DNA from: Minwuiaceae bacterium
GTDB lineage: Bacteria > Pseudomonadota > Alphaproteobacteria > Minwuiales > Minwuiaceae
Assembly (NCBI GenBank): GCA_028278525.1
Contig: JANQEE010000044.1
Coordinates: 124,001 to 188,000 of the forward strand
Direction: 5' to 3'
DNA: 64,000 bases
Positions 36,365 through 44,861 of the stretch are shown here, one piece after another. The notes under the pieces were generated by a model, which searched no databases, was not told the origin of the DNA, and was given only the letters and a program-made list of their open reading frames with translations. Within the stretch, counting starts at the first letter, position 1. The number at the start of each line of letters is the position of its first letter. The translations under genes were made by a program, and so were the position numbers.

Positions 36365-36900
36365 GACGCCGGTTGCACGTTCGCCTCTAAGTCTCCTAAA
36401 CACCGAAAATAAAGATCGATCTACGAAGACCTCCGACACCAATTCGTTCGGCGGCACTCGGATTGTTAGCAATCAAAAGCAGGGCAATACTCGGCGTACA
36501 TTGATACCAAAATCGGCCTATGCCCGTTTGACTGTCGAAATTTTTAACATGTTAACCATAGCCGACTTTACACATTTGGACTAATTCGTTGAATTCGTTG
36601 ACGAACCGTCGTCTGGCACGGGACTTGCCTGTTAATAGCCTATAACGCATGACGAACCCCGTGCTGCCACGGACGTCATGCATTTAACTCCCAATGGACC
36701 TCCAAAACCTTAGGGAGTTACTGGCCTTGCAGGCGGCCGTATGGCACCGGTCCATATTGCCCCCTAGAACCGACCATGCGATCGCTTGCGAGGCTTCCTT
36801 TTTCTCCAGCCAGAAATCCGATCACGGCGAAATTTGTGGCGTGCTCAAGCGCGTGCGGGCATGCTCCCCCGGATACCGTCCTTTGATAGTGGAGTTGGCC
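36365..36900. other. Long intergenic region with sigma-54 promoter, otherwise empty
   Basis: About 535 bases. The first 300 are AT-richer than the genes around, with a tandem ATTCGTTGA repeat near 36583-36602. An 8-base stem (TAACTCCC / GGGAGTTA) spans 36685-36720. The only strong signal is the sigma-54 promoter at 36614. A frame continuing upstream of the next gene to 36694 lacks conservation to its family and is taken as leader. Confidence 0.6.
36614..36629 (+). promoter_or_regulatory. Sigma-54 (RpoN) promoter candidate
   Basis: TGGCACGGGACTTGCC gives GG and GC elements ten bases apart and matches the -24/-12 consensus almost fully. The first gene downstream on this strand is the hydrolase-OsmC gene, about 270 bases away, so a long leader or a short untranslated RNA is implied. 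Confidence 0.75.
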
Positions 36901-38127
36901 ATGTCAAAGCCTTTGAGCGAGCGTGTAGAGTTTTCCGGCGCCCAGGGGGACAAACTGGCGGCCCGGCTCGACCGGCCGGTTGGCAAGCCTCGGGCATTTG
37001 CCCTGTTCGCCCATTGCTTCACCTGCTCGAAGGATATCTTCGCGGCCTCGCGCATCGCCCGGGCCCTGGCCGAGCGCGGTATCGCCGTGCTCCGCTTCGA
37101 CTTCACCGGCCTCGGCGCCAGCGAAGGCGAGTTCGCCAACACCAACTTCACCTCTAACGTCGACGACCTGGTTCGCGCGGCCGACTTCCTGCGGAGCGAA
37201 CACCAAGCCCCTGCCATGCTGATCGGCCATAGCCTTGGCGGGGCGGCGGTCCTGGCCGCCGCGGGCCGGGTGCCGGAGGCGGTCGCGGTGGCGACGCTGG
37301 GCGCGCCGTCCGACCCCGGCCATGTCAGCCACCTGTTCGCAGGCCATGTCGACGAGATCGAAGCCAAGGGCCAGGCGGAAGTGACGCTGGCCGGACGCAG
37401 TTTCACCATCGCCAAACAGTTCCTGGATGACATCGCGGAAAGCAAGCTGGATGCGTCGATCCGGGAGATGCGGAAGGCGCTCATGGTCATGCACTCGCCG
37501 ATCGACGATACGGTCGGCATAGAGAACGCCGGCCACATATTTACCGCCGCCCGGCATCCGAAAAGCTTCACCTCGCTCGACAAGGCCGACCATTTGCTGA
37601 GCCGGCGGGAAGACGCCGAATATGCCGCCGAGGTTCTGGCTGCCTGGGCCAGCCGCTATCTGCCGCCGCTGCCGGCCGAGGATCTGCCGAAGGCGGACCA
37701 GGACGAAGTCGTGGTGACCGAAACCGGCGAGACCCGCTTCCAGCAGGCCATTCTTGCCGGCCCGCACCGGCTGACCGCCGACGAACCGCCATCTGTCGGC
37801 GGCGGGGATACCGGCCCGACGCCCTACGGGCTGCTGATGGCGGCGCTCGGCGCCTGCACCACGATGACGCTCAGGATGTACGCCAACCGCAAGAAGCTGC
37901 CGTTGGAGAAAGCGACCGTTCGCCTGCGCCACAACAAAATCCATGCGCAGGATTGCGAACACTGCGAGACGGAGTCCGGCAAGATCGACCGGATCACCCG
38001 TGAGTTGGAAATCGAAGGCCCGCTCGAGGCGGAGCAGCGTCAGCGTCTGTTGGAGATCGCCGACATGTGCCCGGTGCACCGGACATTGCATTCCGAGGTT
38101 TTAATAGAAACCGAGTTGAAGGACTGA
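36901..38127 (+). CDS. Bifunctional alpha/beta hydrolase-OsmC fusion protein
   Basis: 408 residues. The N-terminal hydrolase (about 1-255) has the nucleophile motif GHSLGG and a catalytic His in DKADHLLSR. The C-terminal OsmC domain (about 270-405) carries VGGGDTGPTPYGLLMAALGACTTMT with the first redox Cys and CPVHRTL with the second. OsmC proteins reduce organic hydroperoxides with two cysteines; the fusion is a known architecture. The ATG at 36901 has GGAG six bases upstream. A sigma-54 promoter lies 270 bases upstream. Confidence 0.93.
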   Translation: MSKPLSERVEFSGAQGDKLAARLDRPVGKPRAFALFAHCFTCSKDIFAASRIARALAERGIAVLRFDFTGLGASEGEFANTNFTSNVDDLVRAADFLRSEHQAPAMLIGHSLGGAAVLAAAGRVPEAVAVATLGAPSDPGHVSHLFAGHVDEIEAKGQAEVTLAGRSFTIAKQFLDDIAESKLDASIREMRKALMVMHSPIDDTVGIENAGHIFTAARHPKSFTSLDKADHLLSRREDAEYAAEVLAAWASRYLPPLPAEDLPKADQDEVVVTETGETRFQQAILAGPHRLTADEPPSVGGGDTGPTPYGLLMAALGACTTMTLRMYANRKKLPLEKATVRLRHNKIHAQDCEHCETESGKIDRITRELEIEGPLEAEQRQRLLEIADMCPVHRTLHSEVLIETELKD

Positions 38128-38131
38128 CGCG

Positions 38132-38908
38132 CTATTTGCGTTCCTGCTCGCGCGTTTTGGACAGAAAGCTACGGACCGAACTCAGCACGTCCTTGATCGA
38201 GTTCAGTTCCCGCTCGTGCCGCTCGCTCTCGTGGCGCTGGGAGCGCACGGCCTGTTCGATCTGCAAATAGATCGCGTCCGACGACGGTATGCGCTTGACC
38301 ATCGCCTCGTTCATATCGGCAAACCGGTTCATCAGCCGAAGGATCGTCTGGTCCTTCTCATTCGCACCGGCCTCACGCCGCACCACTTCCTCGCGCAAGT
38401 ACCGCACTTCTTCCTGAAGATGCCGCACCAGGGCGGACAATTCAGCGACACTGCCGTTGTCGGCTGGAACAGCGGGCCGCCGAACCGGCGAGTCCGGTTC
38501 GATTTCCGGCGTCACATCCACGGCGGTTTCGTAAGTCGGCAGATCGACTTCCGTGCCAAGAACGTCCTCGCCTAGATCGTCGGCGAGGTCGTCAGCCGCC
38601 GTCTCCGCATATTCCGGCATTTCCAGGTAATCGGCGAAGTCGTCCGCGTCCGCCGGCCGGATGTCGACGACATCGTCGGCCATCGCATCCAACGCTTCCA
38701 TTTCCGCCTCATCGACCGGCGGAAACGGCGACGGCTTGTCGAGAAGCACCACCCACTCGCCGCTGGCATTGCGATAGCCGTCGACGAAGCCCCGCTCCAG
38801 GGCTTTTTCGACGGACGCGATCGGCAGGCGCAGACGATTGGCGGCGGCGCTGAGATCCAGCGCTTCCTTACCTTCCGGAACGCGGTCTGGCGAGTCGGTC
38901 ATCGTCAT
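38132..38908 (-). CDS. Hypothetical protein with N-terminal HTH, acidic linker and coiled coil
   Basis: 258 residues. Residues about 17-56 look like a MerR/excisionase-like DNA-binding segment (LSAAANRLRLPIASVEKALERG, then GYRNASGEWVV). A very acidic linker (about 65-130) follows. A coiled coil occupies about 155-185 (LSALVRHLQEEVRYLREEVV) and another helix-rich stretch ends the protein. No signal peptide. It converges on the hydrolase-OsmC gene four bases apart. Possibly a DNA-associated or scaffold protein; the function is not recognised. Confidence 0.8.
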   Translation of the reverse strand: MTMTDSPDRVPEGKEALDLSAAANRLRLPIASVEKALERGFVDGYRNASGEWVVLLDKPSPFPPVDEAEMEALDAMADDVVDIRPADADDFADYLEMPEYAETAADDLADDLGEDVLGTEVDLPTYETAVDVTPEIEPDSPVRRPAVPADNGSVAELSALVRHLQEEVRYLREEVVRREAGANEKDQTILRLMNRFADMNEAMVKRIPSSDAIYLQIEQAVRSQRHESERHERELNSIKDVLSSVRSFLSKTREQERK

Positions 38909-38990
38909 CGACCGATACTCTCACAAAATCCGGCTTGCACGCCAGTCCGCAGTTCGCGTCATTGGCGTACCCCGCGCCGCCGCCGGACGT

Positions 38991-39860
38991 TTACTTGCGG
39001 CTCGGGTAGCTCGCCGCCAGGCCGAACGACGCGTCCATTTGTGAGCCGTACGGCGGTATAGGGTAGCGCAGGCCGACTTTCGAAAGGCCTTCCAGGCCCT
39101 CGATGCCGCGTGCGAACTCGTCCGGCGGCATCGCCAGCAGCATCTCGTCGTCGGCAACGCCACCGTAGCGCCGTTCCGCGTAACAGGGGATCGAGATACT
39201 GGTCTCACGCGTCTTCAACGCCCGGCCCCACGAATCGGAACAGGCGCTCTCGCCGGTGATCGTCATGTCGTAGCGGCGGTAGCGCTTCCATTGCAGTCCG
39301 TTGACGAACAGAATCGTTTGCGCCGGTGTGGCGTAGAACAGGATGATGTCAGGCGGATCCAGTCGGCCGCTGCGTAACGGCGCCACAGCCAATCCGTGAT
39401 AGCGCCCTGCGTCGACTCGCACCATCTGCGCCTGATGCTCGCGCGCCGCCTCGCGGTTCTGGAACCAGACACCGTCCATCTGCTTGCCGGAGAGATAGTC
39501 GTCGCCCGGCACGTTGAGGCCGATGATGCCGCCGCAATTGCCGCCGGGCATCGGGTTGTCGACGGTGATGCCCAGCGTGAAGCCGGCCATCCTGCTTTGC
39601 GTCACCATCTGGCAGGTGGTGAAGCGGAAGCCTTCGGTCGGCCGGCGGATGCCCGGGATCTTTTCCATCTCCGCCACATCCTCGAACAGCTTCATGCCAA
39701 TCGGGATCGTGCGGATGCGTAAGAGCTGGTTCAGCTTCTCCACCAGCACTTTCAGGTTCTCGGCGCTGACGTCGTAGCTGTCGGCTTCCGCGTTCTTCCT
39801 CGGCTTGGCCCTGGCTTTCGATTTGGGTTTCGCTTTGGTCTTGGTGGCGGCTTTCGGCAT
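38991..39860 (-). CDS. DUF169-family protein with lysine-rich N-terminal tail
   Basis: 289 residues. Residues 1-25 are nearly all Lys, Ala, Arg, Pro and Thr (MPKAATKTKAKPKSKARAKP), a flexible basic tail. The DUF169 domain follows: LLRIRTIPIGMKLFED, TTCQMVTQSR and CGGIIGLN, with conserved cysteines in FTTCQM, GGNCGG, GESACSD and IPCYAE that could bind metal or a cofactor. The function of the family is unknown. It lies 70 bases downstream of the nicotinate phosphoribosyltransferase gene in the same direction. Confidence 0.88.
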   Translation of the reverse strand: MPKAATKTKAKPKSKARAKPRKNAEADSYDVSAENLKVLVEKLNQLLRIRTIPIGMKLFEDVAEMEKIPGIRRPTEGFRFTTCQMVTQSRMAGFTLGITVDNPMPGGNCGGIIGLNVPGDDYLSGKQMDGVWFQNREAAREHQAQMVRVDAGRYHGLAVAPLRSGRLDPPDIILFYATPAQTILFVNGLQWKRYRRYDMTITGESACSDSWGRALKTRETSISIPCYAERRYGGVADDEMLLAMPPDEFARGIEGLEGLSKVGLRYPIPPYGSQMDASFGLAASYPSRK

Positions 39861-39930
39861 CTGTCCTCCCTTTGCCCCTCGTTCGGGCGACTAACGTTGG
39901 AAGGAAGTATAACCGGATCGGCCGCCGGTT

Positions 39931-41097
39931 TTAGGGCCTGCGGCGGAGCAGGAACTCGCGGCCGGTCTTGACCGACTTACGGCCGTTATATTCGATCACG
40001 TCGGCCGTCGCGTAAGTCTCGCTCCACCGGTCCGGCAGGTAGGAGCCGGTGCCGACAACGTCGATCGGCGCGTCGACAGAGGCCATCACCTTGCACTTCT
40101 CCGGGCTGAAGCCTGAGCTGGCGACGATCCTGACCTTGTCGAAGCCGGCGGCGTCCAGGCTTTCGCGCATGTGGTAGATCGCTGCGGCCGAAACGCCGGT
40201 GCCGATCAGCCAGCGCAGCTCCAGCTCGGCCCGGTACTCGCGGACCGCGTCCGGATGGTGACGCTCCAGCACCGCGTAGGAACTGGCCGGGTCCAGCCCC
40301 TCGATATAGCGGCCGCCGTGGGTGTCGAGCCGGACCGAGAGGCGGCCGTCCGCGGCTTGGTCGGGAAAGCGGCGGCAAACCTCCAGGGCGTCCGTGACCT
40401 CCTGGCCGTAATAGTCGACCAGCACGGTGACCGGCTCGCCGGGGAAGGTGTCGACGAACATTTCGGCGGCGCGCACGGTGGAGCCGGCATAGCCGATCAG
40501 CGCGTGCGGCATGGTGCCCATGCCGGCGGCGTTGCCGAAGAAGTGCGCCGTCTCGTCGTTGGCGTTGCCGATGAAGCCGCGGGCGCCGACGTCGCGCTGC
40601 GCCGCCTTGGAGCCGACCGAGGCCGCGTAGGCCATCATCTCCGCCATCACCGGGCCGGTGCAGTGGCGCGCGTCCATGGCGAGGAAGCCGACCGTCGGCA
40701 TCTCGCGGCACATCATATAGGCGTTGTAGGCGGCGACGCAGGCGGCGCCGAGCTTCTGGAGGTAGAGCGTCTCCAGGTCGACCAGTTGCGCCAGGCTGCC
40801 GGTCAGATAGATCAGCGGCTCGCCGGCGCCGACCCAATCGCCCTCCTGGTAGCGGAGCTCGATATCGAAGACGGTGCCACGCTCGGCCGCGACCAGTTCC
40901 AGCCAGTCGACCATCAGCTTGGGGCAGAAGATCACCGGCCGGCGCATGAACACGGCGTAGGTCACCCGCTCGTCGCCGAACTTCTCGACGATCCGCTTGG
41001 TCTTGCGGAAGTACTGGTCGGTGCGCCGGGCGATGTCGCGCTCGACTTCCGACTCCGGCCGCTCCCCGCCGCCGCCCGGCTCCGGCTTGGCGCTCAC
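39931..41097 (-). CDS. Nicotinate phosphoribosyltransferase
   Basis: 388 residues. It makes nicotinate mononucleotide from nicotinate and PRPP in NAD salvage. Family segments are DQYFRKTKRIVEKFGDERV, the DARHCTGPVMAEMMAYA and GARGFIGNANDETAHFFG regions, VDYYGQEVTDALEV, RLDTHGGRYIEG and the SSGFSPEKCKVMA loop. The GTG at 41097 is chosen: a GGAG lies upstream and it avoids overlap with the preceding aro gene, whereas an upstream ATG gives a non-conserved leader. Downstream product NadE is also encoded in this window. Confidence 0.9.
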   Translation of the reverse strand: MSAKPEPGGGGERPESEVERDIARRTDQYFRKTKRIVEKFGDERVTYAVFMRRPVIFCPKLMVDWLELVAAERGTVFDIELRYQEGDWVGAGEPLIYLTGSLAQLVDLETLYLQKLGAACVAAYNAYMMCREMPTVGFLAMDARHCTGPVMAEMMAYAASVGSKAAQRDVGARGFIGNANDETAHFFGNAAGMGTMPHALIGYAGSTVRAAEMFVDTFPGEPVTVLVDYYGQEVTDALEVCRRFPDQAADGRLSVRLDTHGGRYIEGLDPASSYAVLERHHPDAVREYRAELELRWLIGTGVSAAAIYHMRESLDAAGFDKVRIVASSGFSPEKCKVMASVDAPIDVVGTGSYLPDRWSETYATADVIEYNGRKSVKTGREFLLRRRP

Positions 41098-41113
41098 GGT
41101 CCGGCTCCGCCCG

Positions 41114-42508
41114 CTACTCGGCGGCCGTAGCCGCCTCGGCAAGCCGCGCGCCGTCCTCGCTCCGCTGCTTCTTCAGCATCTCGGCGATCAGGAAGGCGAG
41201 CTCCAGCGACTGGCTGGCGTTGAGCCGCGGGTCGCAGTGGGTGTGGTAGCGGTCGCCGAGGCCGGCATCGGTGATCGCCTGGGCGCCGCCGATGCATTCG
41301 GTCACCTCCTGGCCGGTCATCTCGAAGTGAACGCCGCCGGCGTGGGTGCCCTCGGCCTGGTGCACTTGAAAAAACTCGCGCACCTCCGCCAGGATGCGGT
41401 CGAACGGCCGGGTCTTGAAGCCGGATTCGGCCTTGATCGTGTTGCCGTGCATCGGGTCGCAGGCCCAGACCAGCTTGGCCCCTTCCCGCTCCGCCGCGCG
41501 GATCAGCGCCGGCAGGTGGTCGCCGACCTTGCCGGCACCGAAGCGGCCGATCACCGTCAGCCGGCCCGGCTCGTTCTCCGGGTTCAGCTTCTCGATCAGG
41601 CGCAGAAAGTCGTCGACCTCCAGGCTCGGGCCGGCCTTCATGCCGATCGGGTTGGCGATGCCGCGGAGATACTCGATATGCGCCTCGTCGACGGCGCGGG
41701 TCCGGTCGCCGCACCAGACGAAGTGAGCCGAGGTGTCGTACCAGGCGCCGGAGGTGGTGTCGACGCGGGTCATCGCCTCCTCGTAGCCGAGCAGCAGCGC
41801 CTCGTGGCTGGTGTAGAAGGCGACCGAGTTGACCTCGGGGGTGCGGTCGGCCGAGACGCCGCAGGCCTCCATGAAGGCGAGCGCGTCCTGGATCCGGTCG
41901 GCCATCTCGCGATAGCGGGCCCCGGCCGGGCTGTCGGCGACGAAGCCCATGTTCCAGGCGTGGACCCTGTGCAGGTCCGCGTAACCGCCCTGGGCAAACG
42001 CGCGGATCAGGTTGAGCGACGCCGCCGCCTGGCTATAGGCCTGCAGCATCCGGTCCGGGTCGGGCATCCGCTCGGCCGCCTCGAACGCCATGCCGTTGAT
42101 AATGTCGCCCCGGTAGGACGGCAGCTCCTCGTCGCCGACCGTCTCGGTCGGGGCCGAGCGCGGCTTGGCGAACTGGCCGGCCATGCGGCCCATCTTGACC
42201 ACGGGCAGCTGGGCGCCGAAGGTCAGCACCACGGCCATCTGCAACAGCACCTTGAAGGTGTCGCGGATCTTGTCCGGGTGGAACTCGGCGAAGCTCTCGG
42301 CGCAGTCGCCGCCCTGCAAAAGGAACGCCCGGCCCTCGACCACGTCGGCCAACCGGGCCTTGAGGTTCCGCGCCTCGCCGGCGAAGACCAGCGGCGGGAA
42401 GCTGCGCAGGCGGCTCTCCACGGCTGCCAAGGCCGCCGGGTCCGGATAGTCGGGCACCTGCCGGATCGGCAGGCCGCGCCATCCGTCTGGGGTCCACTTG
42501 TCCGCCAT
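41114..42508 (-). CDS. 3-deoxy-7-phosphoheptulonate synthase, class II
   Basis: 464 residues. This DAHP synthase condenses phosphoenolpyruvate and erythrose 4-phosphate in the first step of aromatic synthesis. The plant/actinobacterial class II pattern is clear: [25 protein letters not shown], the [11 protein letters not shown] motif and [15 protein letters not shown] near the end. It is followed 16 bases later by the nicotinate phosphoribosyltransferase gene. Confidence 0.96.
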   Translation of the reverse strand: MADKWTPDGWRGLPIRQVPDYPDPAALAAVESRLRSFPPLVFAGEARNLKARLADVVEGRAFLLQGGDCAESFAEFHPDKIRDTFKVLLQMAVVLTFGAQLPVVKMGRMAGQFAKPRSAPTETVGDEELPSYRGDIINGMAFEAAERMPDPDRMLQAYSQAAASLNLIRAFAQGGYADLHRVHAWNMGFVADSPAGARYREMADRIQDALAFMEACGVSADRTPEVNSVAFYTSHEALLLGYEEAMTRVDTTSGAWYDTSAHFVWCGDRTRAVDEAHIEYLRGIANPIGMKAGPSLEVDDFLRLIEKLNPENEPGRLTVIGRFGAGKVGDHLPALIRAAEREGAKLVWACDPMHGNTIKAESGFKTRPFDRILAEVREFFQVHQAEGTHAGGVHFEMTGQEVTECIGGAQAITDAGLGDRYHTHCDPRLNASQSLELAFLIAEMLKKQRSEDGARLAEAATAAE

Positions 42509-42802
42509 CGTCCTGTCCTCTGTCCTCGGATCTTATTTCCGTTCTGCTACCGCCCTTTAAGCACGAACCGGCCCGTGTGCCAAGGGGCGGCCGAATCGGC
42601 CGAGGAGGCCAGGGAGGGGGGTCAGGTGGGGGGTACCAAGAAAAAGCGCGGAACGACCCCATGCACCCCGTGAATTTGGGTGGGGAGTCGGCACCGATGC
42701 GGCCGGCCGAGAGCGGGTATTTTATTGGGATTTTTGCGCTTTTTTGGCGTGTAACCGTGGGCACCGGAATCCGGGCGCGGCGCGCCGACGCCATCCCCGA
42801 GC

Positions 42803-43186
42803 CTATTTGGCCAAGCATCCCTCCGGCACCGAGACCTCGAAGCACGGCACCATCGGCACGAACGCCTGCAGCGCATTGAGAAACATCAAAAGGCCGACAA
42901 CGATCAACAGCGAGGGAGCGACGGGGAGGCCGATATCCAGATACCTGTTCCGGCCCGCAAGGTGCTTCAGAAGTTCCGCAGCGACCAGGGTGACCGCCCC
43001 CACCAACGCCGCCGCACCGAAGCGATTGATCATCGTGCCAAGCGCGGCGCGCATGACCGGCACGTCCCACAGCGAAGCCAACGCGCTCAGCGCCGCGAAC
43101 GCGCAGGCACTGCTGGCGATGACGAGATAAATCGAGACGGTCTTGAGCGTCCGCCCGATCCCCCACTTCGCGAACGCGTCCTCCAT
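42803..43186 (-). CDS. Small integral membrane protein of unknown function
   Basis: 127 residues with three predicted membrane helices (about 15-40, 52-72 and 88-112) separated by short polar loops; the N-terminal end MEDAFAKWGIGRTLK is cytosolic-like. A strong ribosome site (GGAGGTCGTC) precedes the ATG. No family recognised. It is divergent from the HigA-type gene. Confidence 0.75.
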   Translation of the reverse strand: MEDAFAKWGIGRTLKTVSIYLVIASSACAFAALSALASLWDVPVMRAALGTMINRFGAAALVGAVTLVAAELLKHLAGRNRYLDIGLPVAPSLLIVVGLLMFLNALQAFVPMVPCFEVSVPEGCLAK

Positions 43187-43229
43187 GACGACCTCCGTTC
43201 GAAACGCCTCAGGCCGCGGCTCCCGATTT

Positions 43230-43254
43230 GACGATACAATGATCGATTGTCGTC
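43230..43254. promoter_or_regulatory. Imperfect palindrome upstream of the HigA-type gene
   Basis: GACGA-TA-CAATGATCGATTG-TCGTC pairs CAAT/ATTG and GACGA/TCGTC with a two-base offset. HigA antitoxins usually bind a palindrome of this kind near their own promoter, so it is a plausible operator. Confidence 0.4.
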
Positions 43255-43330
43255 TTGCGAGGATTTAAACTAACAGGCGATGAACCCGGCAATGCTTTCA
43301 GCGATGGGGCTATGAACTAGGGATGAGGCT

Positions 43331-43651
43331 ATGACGACGCCAGGCAGCGAGTTCCTGCCGAACCCGCATCCCGGCGAGATCCTGGCCGAGGAGTTTCTGA
43401 AGCCGATGGCCCTGAGCCAGAACGCGCTGGCCCAGGCCATCCGCGTGCCGCCGCGTCGGATCAACGAGATCGTGCTGGCCAAACGCGCGGTGATCGCCGA
43501 CACCGGCCTCCGCCTCGCCCGCTATTTCGGCATCTCGGAGGGTTTCTTCCTGGGGCTGCAGGCTGATTACGAGCTGATGCAACGGCAGCGGCAGATCGAC
43601 GGGGAACTGGCGACCGATCGAGCCACGGGTGGAATGAGCCAGATCAGATGA
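43331..43651 (+). CDS. HigA-type XRE antitoxin, apparently without HigB
   Basis: 106 residues. The HigA helix-turn-helix is intact: HPGEILAEEFLKPMALSQNALAQAI, then VPPRRINEIVLAKRAV and LARYFGISEGFFLGLQADYEL. In complete systems the toxin gene precedes or follows it within a few bases. Upstream there are only about 145 bases to the divergent membrane gene, with no RelE-like frame, and downstream the next gene is unrelated. It is therefore an orphan regulator or a remnant of a toxin-antitoxin pair. Confidence 0.88.
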   Translation: MTTPGSEFLPNPHPGEILAEEFLKPMALSQNALAQAIRVPPRRINEIVLAKRAVIADTGLRLARYFGISEGFFLGLQADYELMQRQRQIDGELATDRATGGMSQIR

Positions 43652-43708
43652 CGATTGTTTTGTCTGGATCACAGAAGAATTAATCATGCTAGGGGCGAAG
43701 AATCAGCA

Positions 43709-44755
43709 ATGGAATTCACCTACAGGTCGATATACCAGCTGCAAGGTCTTTCATATCCAACCGACGCTCCTGATCTGTCAATTATAGACGATCAATCGTC
43801 AGGGATTAGTGCGTTGGTGACTTCATCTAATCTTGACAGCCATTGCGCAATCCTAGATCGCGGACTTGCGTGCGCTGTCATGACATTTAAAGCACAGCTT
43901 GACGCTGTCGACTTCGAAGTGCTTTTGGCCGAAGAAACTCAGAGGATCCAGAAGCAACGGGCGAAAGAGTTAACGACCGGAGCGTTCCTTGTCGTCGATG
44001 TGAAAGGTAGTTTGAAGATCGAAATAACGGAACCTATAAAGAGCTATGACGATTTCCTATTGTGTTGGGATGCGGTCGATAAGGATAAGATACGCGCAGC
44101 ATATGGTGAAGTACCGAAGTCTATCATGACCGCGTTATGCCTTGCTTCCGGGCAAGAATATGAGGTCCTTAAGATCACTGATGGAGTTTACCTACATCAT
44201 ACCGACGGAAGGATTCTTCATACCTACACACTAAAGGGAGGCAACGTAACCGTAATCGCGGCGAAGTCAGTAAAGAGTGACTTTATCGACACAGCCTCAA
44301 TTTATGCCCGTGCTTTGACGTCGGATCGTAACCTCTCGAAGGTTGTATCGTTGTTTTCGCAAGCGTTGGACAAAGAAAGTGATCCTCTGAAGTGCTTTAT
44401 TTCGGGATGGTCCGCTTTGGAGATTTTTGTGAACAAGGTATTCAGTCGCTATGAGAGTAGATTTCTTGATGATTTATCTAGCGGGCATAAAGCAGGTGCC
44501 GCTCAGTTCGTAGGACGAATTAGGCGTGTAATGACTGATAAATATACGCTGGTCGATAAGTTTGCGCTAATTTCGTCCTTTCTCCATCCGTCATCCGATG
44601 ACGATATCAAGCAGTTCAAAGAACTAAAGAGACTGCGAGATCGTATTTTCCATGGGGATGAGATGTCCGACATATCATTCAATAACGATACTCTGAGAAC
44701 TTTGTTGGCTAAATACCTTCGGGCGCATATCGATGACGCACCGACCACAACCTAA
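43709..44755 (+). CDS. HEPN (ApeA-like) domain protein
   Basis: 348 residues. The C-terminal third is a HEPN-type helical domain: FISGWSALEIFVNKVF (230-245) and KRLRDRIFHG (307-316), which holds the RNase motif R-x4-H (Arg310, His315). Residues 1-190 form an unrecognised mixed alpha/beta domain. HEPN proteins of the ApeA group act in phage abortive infection by cutting RNA. Lower GC than the flanks and the adjacent restriction genes support a defence role, inferred only. The ATG at 43709 is preferred over an upstream TTG. Confidence 0.78.
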   Translation: MEFTYRSIYQLQGLSYPTDAPDLSIIDDQSSGISALVTSSNLDSHCAILDRGLACAVMTFKAQLDAVDFEVLLAEETQRIQKQRAKELTTGAFLVVDVKGSLKIEITEPIKSYDDFLLCWDAVDKDKIRAAYGEVPKSIMTALCLASGQEYEVLKITDGVYLHHTDGRILHTYTLKGGNVTVIAAKSVKSDFIDTASIYARALTSDRNLSKVVSLFSQALDKESDPLKCFISGWSALEIFVNKVFSRYESRFLDDLSSGHKAGAAQFVGRIRRVMTDKYTLVDKFALISSFLHPSSDDDIKQFKELKRLRDRIFHGDEMSDISFNNDTLRTLLAKYLRAHIDDAPTTT

Positions 44756-44861
44756 TTCTGAGACGATAGTAAATCGACTGAGATTTGTCTGCTAATCAGC
44801 TGCGACCGGCTTGAATTGCCGTGCATTGGAGAGATAAACCGGGCTTGCAACTGGTGACCCG

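Noticed and set aside
36694-36900. 69-codon N-terminal extension of the hydrolase-OsmC protein
   Set aside because: No similarity to the family, and the ATG at 36901 has a good ribosome site and matches the family start.
43197-43330. A HigB-like toxin before the HigA gene
   Set aside because: The space is only about 135 bases with stops in all plus-strand frames and no RelE-like sequence.
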